Part shown: piece by piece, positions 47,276-58,763 of the stretch
How positions within the stretch are numbered: position 1 is the first letter of the stretch
How the letters are laid out: each line of letters begins with the position of its first letter
Assembly (NCBI RefSeq): GCF_958298935.1
Contig: NC_084924.1
Coordinates: 4,030,001 to 4,094,000 of the forward strand
Direction of reading: 5' to 3'
DNA length: 64,000 nt
Source of the DNA: Phragmites australis
Lineage: Eukaryota > Streptophyta > Magnoliopsida > Poales > Poaceae
The notes under the pieces: model-generated
Databases searched by the model: none
What the model saw: the letters and a program-made list of their open reading frames with translations, nothing else
What the model was told of the DNA's origin: nothing
Program-made: the position numbers and the translations under genes

Positions 47276-47689
47276 TAAGGGTGACAATTTTCCCCGTTGG
47301 ATCGGATCCCCGAGGGTTTCAAATTCGACGGGAGCAGATTCGGTGAAAAAAAATCTCACGAAGCTATCGGGTCGGGTCCTTAACTCAGGTCGGGTTCAGG
47401 TATGTTTTTTCATCCGTGGGTATCACCCGAAACCCCGCCCCGCTCCGCCCCACCCCGCTCGCCCGCCGCGCCGCGCCTGCCCCGCTCGCCCGCCCCAACC
47501 CGACCCGCCGCCGTCACATTGCCGGGTTTCGGGTTGCCCCGTCGGGTTTCGGGTCCTCGTCGGGGTCAGGGGTGGGGTGGTTTTGCGTCCAATATTAATT
47601 TCGAGTTCGAGTCGGGTTTGACGAGTTGGGTTTTAGATTCGAGTCCATTCCAGCAAAATCCGACGAAAGCAGACCCGTTACCATCCCTA
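47276..47689. mobile_element. 414-bp hAT-like non-autonomous element
   Basis: Begins TAAGGGTGACAATTTTCCCC and ends ACCCGTTACCATCCCTA, whose reverse complement TAGGGATGGTAACGGGT matches the start. It is flanked by an exact 8-bp duplication CCATCAAC (47268-47275, 47690-47697). The interior is rich in CGGGTTCGGGT/ACCCGACCC words, as in a common plant hAT family. Confidence 0.7.
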
Positions 47690-47697
47690 CCATCAAC

Positions 47698-48576
47698 TAA
47701 GTATCAGTCATTACTCATTGGCGGATTGCAGGTCATCGGTGCAGCCATATGCCATGCACGACATGCTGGTTAAAACTTTAAACTTACCTGCAGATCGACT
47801 TCGCAAAAACAGTTCGGCTCCATAGAGTTTGAGATTTCGGGCCTATATGGTTTGTTGATTAAGAGTGCTAAAGTCCTCGCCTTACCAAAATTTGGGAATT
47901 TTATTTGATCAGATTTGGCCGCCGTCGTTCAATTTGACGACAGCATTTTGTAATGTATTGGTGACTCGTATTTTCACAGCTGAAATTGATCAGAAAATAA
48001 GTCGCAAATTTGTTGGCCAAGCTAGATTCTAGCATGCCAAAATCTGTCTCGACTTTTATGTGCTTCATTGGGCCACATACGGACGGACCCTTGATCCTGC
48101 TAGGGTAGTTGTTGTAACTGTACCAGATGACTGGGCATCCCTTCTCCACTAGCCCAAATGCTCAATCCACAAGTTTGGTTACACATGCTTCCTTTTCCAT
48201 TCCTCAACTAAACCAAATTTGACCAACCTATGTATTCTCGAGAATTATCATATAGGATGGTAATATGGTATAGTACTAAGCTCGAGAATTATCATTTAGT
48301 ACGGTAGGTAGAAAATTTCTCCTCATGTTTTGCATGTGTTGGATGCCATTGTTTTAGTATTTTCCATGAACTAAATATCAAAATTCTAAATTTGTTACTT
48401 CACCAATGGGTAACCCTTTCTAAGAAAAAAACTTAAATCGTTTTCGAAGGGGATCGAAACATCTAGTTGGGTTTTCATGCCAAACCGCATCCGTATCCGT
48501 CATATTGTATCTTTTCCTATCCACTGTCAAGGGTGGCTTTGTGAACACATCCAGGGAAGCTAACCTGGTTGTCAAA
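47698..48576. other. spacer without supported genes
   Basis: AT-rich. A partial inverted pair GAATTATCATATAGGATGG / GAATTATCATTTAGTACGG at 48241-48304 is a direct repeat. No gene seen. Confidence 0.4.
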
Positions 48577-48625
48577 GTTTCACAACTTCTTAGTTCAAAA
48601 AAAAAAAAAAGTTTCACAACTTCTT
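48577..48625 (+). mobile_element. minute poly(A) retroposon scar with 15-bp target duplication
   Basis: GTTTCACAACTTCTT occurs at 48577-48591 and 48611-48625, identical. Between them lies AGTTC followed by 14 A. This is the structure left by target-primed reverse transcription when almost nothing but the tail is copied. Confidence 0.7.
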
Positions 48626-49200
48626 CACTGGAGTTCTTTCGTTATTTGTTTGAATAATCTGTAATTTTTTTACAAAGGAAAAATAGCGAAGCTCGTTGTT
48701 GTGTTATCATCGGATTCGAACAAATGGCAAGATATTCGCCCATTCACTTATCTACAATACACATTGGGAGCCCACACTTTGTGTTTGTCATACTGCATTT
48801 AATTAACACCATAACATTTTACAAAGTACCGATTGGTACAAGACACATAGAGTGTTGACAATGATATATCTTACCCTTAATTGCCTGGTACATTGCAACA
48901 AAAGGTGGAGTAATGATGAATCCAACCTATCACAGCACAAAGGTTCCCAAATTCTAATTTCAGGTTCAAAAATATTAGAATAGAACTTATTGTTTTACTC
49001 ACAATTTGATTAGACTCTTAGATCAATAGTATAAAATTAAGCTCAACCAAAACATTCACATCCGCAAATTGTAGCACAATATACTGGTTGTGTTAATATA
49101 ATGAAAGGGTAAATGGATATTGGACATTTGGACCCAAGCTCATGAGTAGAATTGAAATTAGGTATGTTCTTACAATATAATGAGCCCGGCGAATTATATT

Positions 49201-51482
49201 TCTCTATCTAACATTACCCTTGTTTTTTATTCCAAGTCTGGATCCTCAGTGAGCCACGTCACCATTTGGCCGAACATCGTACAATCCAACTGCGAGTGAC
49301 CCTTCTCCGTCGGATCGTGGCCTAAGCGCAAGCCGTCTTCGCGAATCGTCCAGCCCGCGTCTATCCTTATCCTTCCCTCCTCACAGCGCCTCGCTCTTTC
49401 CTCCCTCCACTACCGCTGGCCATTCCATACCGCAAACCGCCGGACGGCCGCCGTCCAATTCATGAAGTAGACCCCCCCCCCCCCCCCGAGTGACCGCATA
49501 GATGGAAAGGACGACGGAGAAGGAAGAAAGGAGGAGCAAAATGTAACGGGATTGACCACAGCGAGCCGGAAATCATCCGCGAACCACACCTCAAGCTCGA
49601 TCCCGCGCCCACAGGCTATACCCCCCCCCCTAATGACCTCCCCATTCGCATCTCAGGAGCTCTCGCATCCTTTCCCCTCGCTTTATCCTCCTTCTTCCCC
49701 ACGTTTGACTGCACCACCGAGCTCGCTGCCTCCATGGCGACAGCCACCTTCGTCCCCTCCCCGACCAATCCGGCTCTGTGGTGAGCTCCCCCTCCTTCCC
49801 AGAAAGCTCGTCGGCCCCTCTATTGCTGCTCTCCCTCACCGCAGCGGTCGACCCTGTTCGCCATAGTGCATGTGGCCGCCTACCCCTAAAATGGGTTCAT
49901 CTCGTCGTGCTAAACCCCGTATTATCCACCCCCGCTGGATCTCGCCGCCGTTCATCGCTGGCGGCCAGTCAAAATCGAGTCAACCCACCAATCCCCTCCC
50001 TCCTACTATAGTTGACCGAAGTCTCCGATTTTGACCCGGTCAACTGGACCAAGGGCCCAATTTCATGTGTAGAGTTGAATAGATCTGAGCACCAAAAGTG
50101 TTTAGAGTGATTAATTCTCGGGCAATCCAGGAAAAAAATGCAAAAGGAATAATTATTCTATTGTTTAATCGGCTAAAAAGTTGTAAAATACATAGAAAAA
50201 TAAATATAGCTCAGAAAAATGTGAAACCACTTTTTTTTTGTGTTTGTATAGATGCACTCTACATGTTAAAAATACATGCACTCATGAAAAATGTTCTATA
50301 ATTTATTTATTCAAATAATTGTGCTGTAAATTTTAAATTCCATAATTAATTAAATGAACTTTGTGCAGCAAATCAGCATGTGTAATGTGACTTCGCTCAC
50401 CTTCCGCAGAAGCTGCCGATCCACGCCCCCTCTCCTCTCTCTCCGCTTAATCCCCGCCTCCGGTAGCCTTCGCCCATCATATCTACCACGCGGACGCCTA
50501 CAGTTTCGTTCATGACCTCTCCTGCTACTCTCAACCATAATTCTTTTTCCATATGTTAGCTAGCTTTCCTCTGAATCCCCATCTCTCCCTTTATTCCTGT
50601 GTGCTTTGTATGTGTTCAGTAAACCTAATACATCTGATAGATATTAGTTACAGTTTCCCTTTTTTCCCTTTCTATATTCCTCTTTCATCTATACGTAACC
50701 TATATGTGCTCTATATACTTCCTAAATGTGTTATGTTCTTAGATGATTATAGCGTATGTTAAATGTGCAGGTTAATTGACTGCCTATCAATGGATACTTT
50801 TACCATTTACTTGATGAAATGATTGCATCTCCTATCAATTGCTTGATGAATATAGTCGCGAGGCAAAAGCTAAAGGAGGATAATTTGCTTTTAGAAGGTC
50901 TGCAGTTGTGCCTGGGAATTGGAGCATCAATTGTGCGTCTTGCTTCAGAAGGCATCCATGATTTAGTTATGTGCTTTCTTTAGGGTATTCCATCAGGCTG
51001 TGATCAATTGTCTAGCCTGTTCTATCAGTGATTGTTGTGACCTTAACACTGTCATGTTTATGTAATTCTACGGACTATTCATCACATTGTTCTTTTTTAG
51101 ATGGAGGAACAATGTTTTACCCTAGTTATCATGTGTTTCATTTGATTTGTTTAATGATCAATGTGCAGCTATGCAAAGACTTAGATCAAAATGGTACCTT
51201 AGGTGTTCGATGAACACGGATAACTTCATTAAGGTTTTTTATCATTGTTGCTGCAGTATAGGTGTTCAGTTTAGACTCCCCTCATGGTGTTCACAGTTCA
51301 AATGACAACTATGAAAGTTTTGTTAACCCGAACGAAGTAAACTTTATCATGTACAATATATGATAGATTGTAACTATAATTTCTTCCAAAATATTGTTGA
51401 TATAGAAAAAAAGTGATTTATATTATATGAATATATTACGCATCTTCATTCCTCTTGAGGCAACGCGCGGGGTACCTGCTAG
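49201..51482 (+). mobile_element. possible Helitron with canonical 3' end
   Basis: The 3' end GCAACGCGCGGGGTACCTGCTAG (ending 51482, then T) is the standard plant Helitron terminus with a short GC-rich stem and CTAG. The candidate 5' end is TCTCTATCTAACATTACCC at 49201, but its preceding base is T rather than A. The interior has a GC-rich, coding-like first part (49240-50030, with C18 at 49470-49487) and AT-rich remainder. No helicase is present, so it would be non-autonomous. The cargo is not identified. Confidence 0.45.
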
Positions 51483-52303
51483 TATTTTATATAGTTATAC
51501 ATACAGGTATGGATCTGTGCTCTTGTTTCTCCCCCACCTTCCTCGGTTTTTATTGGTTCTGTAAAGTATAAACAAAGTATTTACAGTCCAGAAAAGCTTA
51601 TCGTTGCCATTTTCATTTCCATTTGTTGGAGGTGAGCGCGCAAGAAGCGAGGAAGGATAGAGGCACTCATCTGAAATGTTGTTCCGAAGTAATTCTTTGC
51701 TTCTATCTTGGTCTCTTGTAATCTCCTCCTCCTCAGCGTTGCTGTTATATGCTTATCGTCTTCTCCTAGGGATTTGCTGCAAAGCCTGTTACGGCGAAGC
51801 CACCGAGGAGCATCGGGTAACCTCTCTTCCTCCCAGCGACTATGTTCTAGAATCTCTTTTCCTGGTGAATTTTCGCCTATGCATTGATCGGTCGCGTAGT
51901 TTTTAACTATGATTTGTTCAGATTGATGATATGCTTGTTTCTTTGATTATCAGTGTTGGCTCTACGTGGTGTGGATGAAAACACTCTATTCGTCAAGCCA
52001 AACAAATGAAGTATATTTAGAACTATTTTTTAGATAAAAATAATAATTTCGATCTTATACATCTTTCGATGCATAGAGCCCCTTAAAGTTTATAACATAA
52101 TTTCACCTTATACGAGCTAGGATGGGACAATTCATTCGCCATCCCATCTCTGGACTGAAGTGCAAAATAGAGTTGGGCACTCTTGTTGGATTCCATCGCA
52201 AGACAGAGGATAGAAGTATTGACATCGACCGATCGACGACACGAAGAACTGCACATAGATACGGAACAGAAATATAGGGTAACGGCACGTCAACACCGAC
52301 ATA
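51483..52303. other. spacer and 3' flank of the calmodulin-like gene
   Basis: No supported coding sequence; the part next to 52304 is the probable 3' untranslated region of the minus-strand gene. Confidence 0.4.
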
Positions 52304-52843
52304 TCACAGCCCATGCATCATCATGCGTGAAAACTCATCGAAGCACACGAATCCGTCGCCGTCGACGTCCACGCCGCCGATCATGCGCCGGCAGTCCTCG
52401 ACGGAGCACCGCTCGTCGCCGAGCGAGGCGAGCACGGCCCGGAGCTCCTCCGCGGAGATCCTGCCGTCCCCGTCGGCGTCGAACACCGCGAACGTCTCCT
52501 TGAGCTCGCCCTCGTCCTCCACCTCCGCGGCCGCGATCTCCTCCAGCACGAGACCGGCCGCCTCCGCCTCCGCGAGCATCGTCGCCAGCTCCTCCTCGCT
52601 CGAGATCACCCTCCGCAGCGCCACCTCCAGATCCTCCCGCGTCACGGCCGCCGGCTTCCGCTTGGTCCCGGAGGCGGACGCGGCCGACGGCAGGACGGTG
52701 CGCGGCGTCGTGACAGACACGTACTCATCGGACGACGACGACGTGGTGGAGCCGAAGGAGCCGCTCTTGCCGTTCTTTGATCTCGTCCTCTTGGCCACCT
52801 TCTTGGCAGAGGAGGAACCGAAGAACGGCACACTAAGCTTCAT
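52304..52843 (-). CDS. calmodulin-like calcium-binding protein
   Basis: Single-exon gene of 179 residues, ATG at 52843-52841, TGA-free to its stop at 52304. The N-terminus is basic and Ser-rich (KKVAKRTRSKNGKSGSFGS). The middle is acidic helical (EVALRRVISSEEELATMLAE). Two complete EF-hands lie at residues 122-133 (DADGDGRISAEE) and 159-170 (DVDGDGFVCFDE), with D at positions 1, 3 and 5 and E at 12. This arrangement (long N-terminal extension, one C-terminal EF pair) is that of plant CML35/36-type proteins. It is presumably a Ca2+ sensor; its targets are unknown. The very GC-rich, intron-free form is common for grass CML genes. Confidence 0.9.
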   Translation of the reverse strand: MKLSVPFFGSSSAKKVAKRTRSKNGKSGSFGSTTSSSSDEYVSVTTPRTVLPSAASASGTKRKPAAVTREDLEVALRRVISSEEELATMLAEAEAAGLVLEEIAAAEVEDEGELKETFAVFDADGDGRISAEELRAVLASLGDERCSVEDCRRMIGGVDVDGDGFVCFDEFSRMMMHGL

Positions 52844-54074
52844 GGCGATGTTACCTTGCAGCTGAGGGATCGAATTGATGAGGAGGACTCGAGGGAGCTA
52901 GGAAGGTGTCAGGAAGGTGGGAATCGGAGGCGATCGGGGGTAGAGAAGACGAGAGGAGCTATAAAGAGGACGGGACGACGGGGGGGGGGGGGGGGCAAGT
53001 GCAGCGAGCTTCCACGAAGCTTCGCGCCGGGGCGCGGGAAAAGAACGGGCGGTTCGCACGGGGCCTACACTTGCTGCGATGCGATATATTCGTCTCGGCT
53101 TTGAAGGCTTCTCTTCCCTCGTTTGGCCGGGGTGGATGCGATGGGTGCGTTTGCATGAGACGAAAGAAAGAGAGATCTCAATACTGCATCTGAAACGCTG
53201 GCAATGGCATCAAGGTGACTAGTCCGTAGCGTAGGTGACGTCAACTCATGCGAGGGTTTTAGCTTGGACGCTCCGTCGAAAACAACCTGAAACCAAATGC
53301 AAAACGCCAAACACGAAACATAGCTGATATCTACCTGAAAGTGGAGTCATTTTTTTAGCAGCATCAGCAACAGCAGCTTAATTGTAGTTAAAATAGAGAG
53401 AGGTCGACAGTGATTGGTATCGGCCATGGTAGCAATGGCCAACTGGTGGTGGCTGATATCAAAACTGATTTTTTGTTGACCACTGTGTGATCCAACAGGG
53501 TTAGCGACGACTCTCGGGTGCAGCAGCTTAAAACTCTTGCAGTTCAGACTTCAGAGGCAGGGACGTCAAGTCGGCAGCATCAACTTGGATCGGAAAATTT
53601 CACAGTAACCAATAATTAGTGCAGCAAAGGAACACATGAGTACATACATGACGGCAAATTAACTTGCATTATACTGGTCAAGTTTTGGTGTCGTGTACGG
53701 TATAATAGTACCCATGAAACGCGTACGTATGCGTTCATGCGTGATGATGTGGTTGATGGAAGGTGCCCGGAAACTTCCGGTTTGCTTGCGTTTCGTGAAG
53801 TTCCAGGAAACTAACCTGACGACAGTCGAGGTACAGACAGCGTGACCTTGATGACTTGAGTTGATTCGGGAACGAAACTCTATCAGGAATTTCGGCTGAG
53901 TTACGGCTGCTCTGCCTCGTCGTCCTTGTCTCCTCGAAAAACAGCAAAAGCCAAAGGCAGCCGTCCGTTCGCTTCCGCCGTGTGATGCAGATGGCTCTGG
54001 TTCTGGCTTCAGCAGCACCCATCCACCAGTTATTACTCCATGATAGCCTTTACTGAGCAGTTGTTCAGCTACAA
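52844..54074. other. promoter of the calmodulin-like gene and spacer
   Basis: Contains a G-run (52980-52995) about 140 bp upstream of the gene and GC-rich leader sequence. Beyond 53300 no supported gene; minus-strand frames at 53659-54090 are not recognisable. Confidence 0.4.
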
Positions 54075-54340
54075 GACCATCTCCAACCATATTATCTTCA
54101 TTTCATTCCTTTCTCGATTATCTTTTTCGTTCTCATTCCCTTTATTTTCTTTTATCTTCAACAACTTCATTTCGAGGGAAATTATGAAGGGAAAAGGAAA
54201 GAGAATCTCGTCCTAAGTGAATGACCTTGAAAATCGTTTCATGACTAGAATCGTAAAGAAAAACCGTTAGAGCGTTGAAAAGAACGAAAGTACCGTCGTG
54301 AAGAGATTCTAACTCCTGAAGGGAAACCGTTAAAATGGTC
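54075..54340. mobile_element. Tourist-like MITE, family copy C
   Basis: Same family and orientation as 8545-8807. Ends GACCATCTCCAACC and TTAAAATGGTC; flanks CAA / TAA (imperfect 3-bp duplication). Shares TTCTCATTCCCTTTATTTTC and AAACCGTTAGAGCG with copy B. Confidence 0.6.
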
Positions 54341-54701
54341 TAAAGTGAACGGAAACTACTTTTGAGTTTTGAGTGTACTGTTGCAAATGAGTTTACAACA
54401 CACGCACTTCACATTCACTGTTATGGATCCTGCATGTGAGCCACACGGCACTGGATCTGGCATGACAGTGTTATACGGCCTATCAGGTTACCACTCGGCC
54501 TTCCCATGCTCCAGAACATTTGTATTGTATAGAGAGGACATTTAAATGAAACATGGAACCGCACTTGCACAACCAGGCTATAATACACTGAACATCACTA
54601 AAAAAAACCACAAATAAAATATTAATCAAACCAAACATCCTATGATATACATGAACATCTGTTCCATGTGAAATACCAATAGAGCAAACATGTTTCACAA
54701 T

Positions 54702-56318
54702 TTAGCCACAGGGAGTGAGCTTCTTGTTGCCTGCGCCACGAGGGTTATCATCCTTCCAGTTGTCCCATGCTCTTGCTTTCGCCTCCTCTGCATCCTCATT
54801 CTGTTGGGCTAAGCTGGTGCCATCCTTGTGCCACGCTGAGTTCGATTTTTGAATCATCTTGGCAGTCCTTTCTTGCCATTTCTCAATCATTTTCATCTCA
54901 CGCAAACCAGTTTCTTCTATGCTCATTGTTGGCAGCCTGATCCAAGCAACACAGAAAAGCAACAGGAAAATGAATTTTGTGCTCTAACGCTCCAACAGTG
55001 CTTCATGAACCGTCAAAGCATGGAAATTCGGTAGGATCAATCAAGGGATAGGATCCGATTTATCAGTGTACCATTGTAGGGGATAATATTTATTGGTCTC
55101 TATCAGCAAATACAAATTACTTTCACTTCTTACTTGAACCTTGTCATAACCTATGGTCAGATCTATAAGGCAAACTTAAATTGTGTTTCATTAGGAATTG
55201 TGGTGAATAGTGCTCAATCCACATTCGGCAATAACAACATTATCACTAGCAGAGATGCATAATATAGAAAATGGTAAGCATTGCAGTGGCATACCTATAA
55301 CCAGGCTGGGAAACTTGCGCAGCCATTCTTTCCCTTTCACTGGTTAGTCCTCCACCAACAAGACTTGCAGGTCCAAATATCAGGGGTTGGTTTTTGTGCT
55401 CATGAGCTTGTGAGGCGCTTGCTCTACCTTCAATGACGTCTCGGGCAAATGTTGCGCACGTGATTGGATCAGCCGGTTTGGAATATGGTGCACGGTTGGT
55501 AGCATTATGGTGCCATGCTTCAGCCTTTTTTGTACGTTCATCAAGCATTTCACGAGCAAATGCATTCCCGTCCTAAAGAAATCGAAAGGCTACCACAGGC
55601 AATTTTTCTGTTTAACAGAAGGAGTCTCGGTGTACATGCAGAGTCTACTTGAAACAGCCATGCAAATATAGGAAGCCAAAGCGCCGTCAACGGAAGTAAC
55701 TGTTTTTTGGTAGAAAATCTACTGGATTCAATGCTGAGAAAGGATCACTTTTACACATTTTAATAGCCACGTTTTCTTCATAAATATGCACAAACTGTTC
55801 AACAACCACATTCACTCATAAGAAATATTTTTATAATTCCCGAATAAAAGAAAAACTCATGGGATGAAATACTTCCTGTGGTGTCCTGTAGAAGTTGCTT
55901 ATCATAAGAAAACAAGTTTCATGAAGAGATGCCAAACCACGAGACAACACGTCTTCGGTTAACATTTGACAGATGCTATGTACAATTTTGAGAAACACAG
56001 GTCCTCTAAAACTTCGTGCATTGACCTACATGGAAGCTACCATATTTTTCTCAAAGCTGGTTCCAAGTTGAAGTTTTATCATTGTATAGCTTATACATCC
56101 AATCCAAATTTTACAAAGCAGTCACTCCATACATTTATCATATTTATTTGTGACATGATAACCTGAATCTCCCACATTCTCAGAAGAAATAAACGGCCTA
56201 AGATGCTACTGACAAGAAATTGCAAAATCGCTATCATTAGCATTACCTTTGCCTGTCTTTCCTTCACAGCTAGAAGCATTTCTTCTTCCTTCTTGAGCGT
56301 GTCGAGAAGATCAAAAGC
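54702..56318 (-). CDS. TAP46: PP2A regulatory subunit TAP46, last three exons (partial)
   Basis: Minus-strand exons 56318-56247, 55572-55295 and 54936-54702 join with correct phases and GT...AG borders. They read AFDLLDTLKKEEEMLLAVKE, DPITCATFARDVIEGR, HEHKNQPLIFGPASLVGG, LREMKMIEKWQERTAKMIQ and the family's signature end WKDDNPRGAGNKKLTPCG. TAP46 (alpha4/Tap42 family) binds catalytic subunits of PP2A, PP4 and PP6 and acts in TOR signalling. The N-terminal helical half (about 240 residues) is not recognisable upstream. A frame at 56590-56400 with SWLDNICYRL could be a diverged preceding exon. The 5' side is GC-rich sequence broken by the solo LTR at 57129, so this is either a 5'-truncated copy or a gene with very distant first exons. 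Confidence 0.85.
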
Positions 56319-56590
56319 CTATATAGGGAAATAAAAACAGATCTATTAGTGCATCAAATATTACTATGAATGCAAGCACTACCATTTGAGGGGAAAAAAA
56401 CTCTACAACCAGCGTTACGTAATCTATAACATATATTATCGAGCCAAGAATTAGCGGTTTCCCGGTCCTCTTGGGCACTGTAGCTACTGTTCACACGCAC
56501 CCACCCGTTGGATCCATACTGTTGTATATTCTTTAAAAATTTTAATGTGATTTTTGCTTCTCTTGGCCTTCTTACTGGTTTTGGGCCCAA

Positions 56591-57123
56591 GCTCTTGGCT
56601 GGTGTGCCCTAAAAGGTTGCCGGCTGACAGGGTGTAGGAAAAAGGAAAAATCCCCTTCAGGGGAGAGGGCAGCGGCGGCTGCAACAGCCTCTCTGGGCAT
56701 CTCGCGCTCAGGGCTCTGCTGGGTGTGGTCCTGGCTGGCGCTGGCCATCAGATGCGCCCTGATGAGGAGGTACGCGCGTAGGGTTCGGAGGTTGGCTCCT
56801 CTGTGCCGTGAGTCGGCCGCCTGCCATTCCCCTTTTTCTAGTGATGCTGGGCTTTGATTCGGTGGATGAGAAATCTTGGGCATCTCACAATTTTCTGTCT
56901 CCCCTCTCTTCCCTCTGTGATTTGAGCTTTAGTGGTTGGGAGCTCGGGCTCCATCCGTGATTTGGCTGAAACTTTTGCAGCACTGGGAGGAGACCTGTTG
57001 GTGTTCAGAGCTGCGCTGCCGAGGCTCGCCCGCACTGTAGAGGTCGTGCGGTCGAGGTACTGTATCTCCGTCATCCCTCCCTCCGGCGGCAACGGCGGGT
57101 GGTTGGATTTCTGGGACTGCGGC
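56591..57123. other. GC-rich segment of unknown identity
   Basis: Frames on both strands, none recognised. It continues at 58764 after removal of the solo LTR. Confidence 0.4.
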
Positions 57124-57128
57124 ATCTG

Positions 57129-58758
57129 TGAAAGTGCCTAGAGGGGGGGGGGGGTGAATAGGCTTTTCTGAAAATTAAAACTAAAAACAGCGGATTAAAC
57201 TGCCGGATAATCCGGTGAAGTCCGGATACTCCGGTATGGTCCGGAGTATCCGGTCTAGTCCGGAGTCTCCGGCCTAACAGGAAATTTCAGAATAAATGTG
57301 AACTGAAGATAACCGCTAGAGTCTAAGAATTACACTAGGTCTACTAGATATCACAAGGCTGAAAAAGAAACACTTAATACTAGCAAGATTGTCACTAAAG
57401 CAATTTAAATGACAAGTTACCAAATTCACACGATAAGGTAAATTTCGCAAATAAGAACGTGTGAATATATCCCGGAGTTCGGCCACCTCACAAAGAAGTG
57501 CCTACGTCTCCGTTGAGGAGCTCACAAAGAGCCGGGTCTTCTCCAACCCTATCCTCTTCTAGCGACCACCAAGATCAAGCTAGAAATTCTTACTCAACAT
57601 GAAGATGCTTACAAACTTCCCGAGGCACACCACAAGTTTTGGGTGCTCTTCGGGCGACTCCTTTTCTTCTAGAAGCTCAAAGCTTCAAGAGAGATGATCG
57701 CAGTAGATGCTCGATGAAGAACTCAATGCACAAGTGGCTTGAACCGTCTCCAAACACACACTCTCAAATTTGTCCAAACTTTGCTCTAGCGATGATCGGA
57801 GGGGCTTTGAATGCTCTTAAAGTGCTCAAGAGGTCTCAAGAATATCAGCCACAGCAAGCTCTAAATGCTATGGAGAGAGGGGGCATTTATAGCACTCTCT
57901 CACAGACTAGCCGTTACTGTTTTTGTTAGAGCTTACCGGAGTATCCGGTGTACACCGGAGTCTCCGGTCCTAATTCCAAAAACGGCGACAGAACGGTCAC
58001 CGAACGTGTCAGAACTAGCCGTTACAATTCTGTTTAATTACCTGAGTCTCCGGTGAACACCGGAGTCTCCGATCCTGACAGATTTTCCAAAAAAGACTAA
58101 GTCCGGAGACTAGCCGGACCCTCCGGCATCTCCAGGTACCGGAGTATCCGGTGAACACCGGAAACTCCGGTCTTTCTATTTCTTTTATCAAAAAGATTAA
58201 ATGCTAACCGAAAGTCTCTGCCGGAGTCTACCTCGGAGACTCCGGCTGCACAATAAATATTTTACCGGAGTATCCGGTGAACACCGGAGACTCCGGTCCC
58301 TTCCTATTTTTTTTCTTAAAAAGAATAAACCATAACCGAGGCTCTCTGCCGGAGGCTATCTCGGAGACTCCGGCCGAACACTAAGTACCGGAGTATCCGG
58401 TGAACACCGGAGACTCCGGACTCTGAAGATTTTCAGAAAGAGTTTCGTGTCCGTGAGTGAATGTGCCTCTCAACTGGATGGTTCTAAAGGATCTCTTGAG
58501 CATTGAGACACTAATCAAGCAATCAAATCCATCCATCTAAAAATATGTCTATCCTAGACTCAATTTCGAAAATAAAATGAATGTAAACCTTATCTAGTAC
58601 CCTTCGTTGATTCTTCATTTGTTTCGGCGGGCGTTAAACCTCATTTACCTTCACAACTGATGCTTATACCTGTTCAATACTCGAAAGGCATGTTAGTTCT
58701 TTAATCGTTTTGTCATCAATAAGCCAAAACCCACTTAAGGGGCTTAGATGCACTTTCA
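57129..58758 (-). mobile_element. solo LTR, 1630 bp, inverted relative of the one at 39975
   Basis: On the minus strand it starts TGAAAGTGCATCTAAGCCCC and ends CCTCTAGGCACTTTCA. It is flanked by the exact 5-bp duplication ATCTG (57124-57128, 58759-58763). It has a TATA box (CTATAAATG minus, 57892-57884), the shared landmark CAACGGAGACGTAGG, CCGG palindrome arrays at 57935-58425 (upstream of the TATA in element orientation) and 57195-57275. It differs from the 39975 copy by about 1 kb in length. Confidence 0.75.
57935..58425 (-). repeat. higher-order tandem repeat of CCGG palindromes
   Basis: Core ACCGGAGTATCCGGTGAACA and its continuation CCGGAGACTCCGG start at about 57940, 58040, 58138, 58264 and 58386, that is units of about 98 to 126 bp. 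Between them run diverged TTTCTTTT...AACCGAGGCTCTCTGCCGGAG spacers. Confidence 0.85.
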
Positions 58759-58763
58759 ATCTG

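Noticed and set aside
52323..52865. 180-codon plus-strand Ser-rich ORF
   Set aside because: Antisense shadow of the calmodulin-like gene, whose EF-hands define the coding strand.
53659..54090. 143-codon minus-strand ORF
   Set aside because: No family resemblance, overlaps a second open frame and runs into the MITE border; no splice or promoter support.
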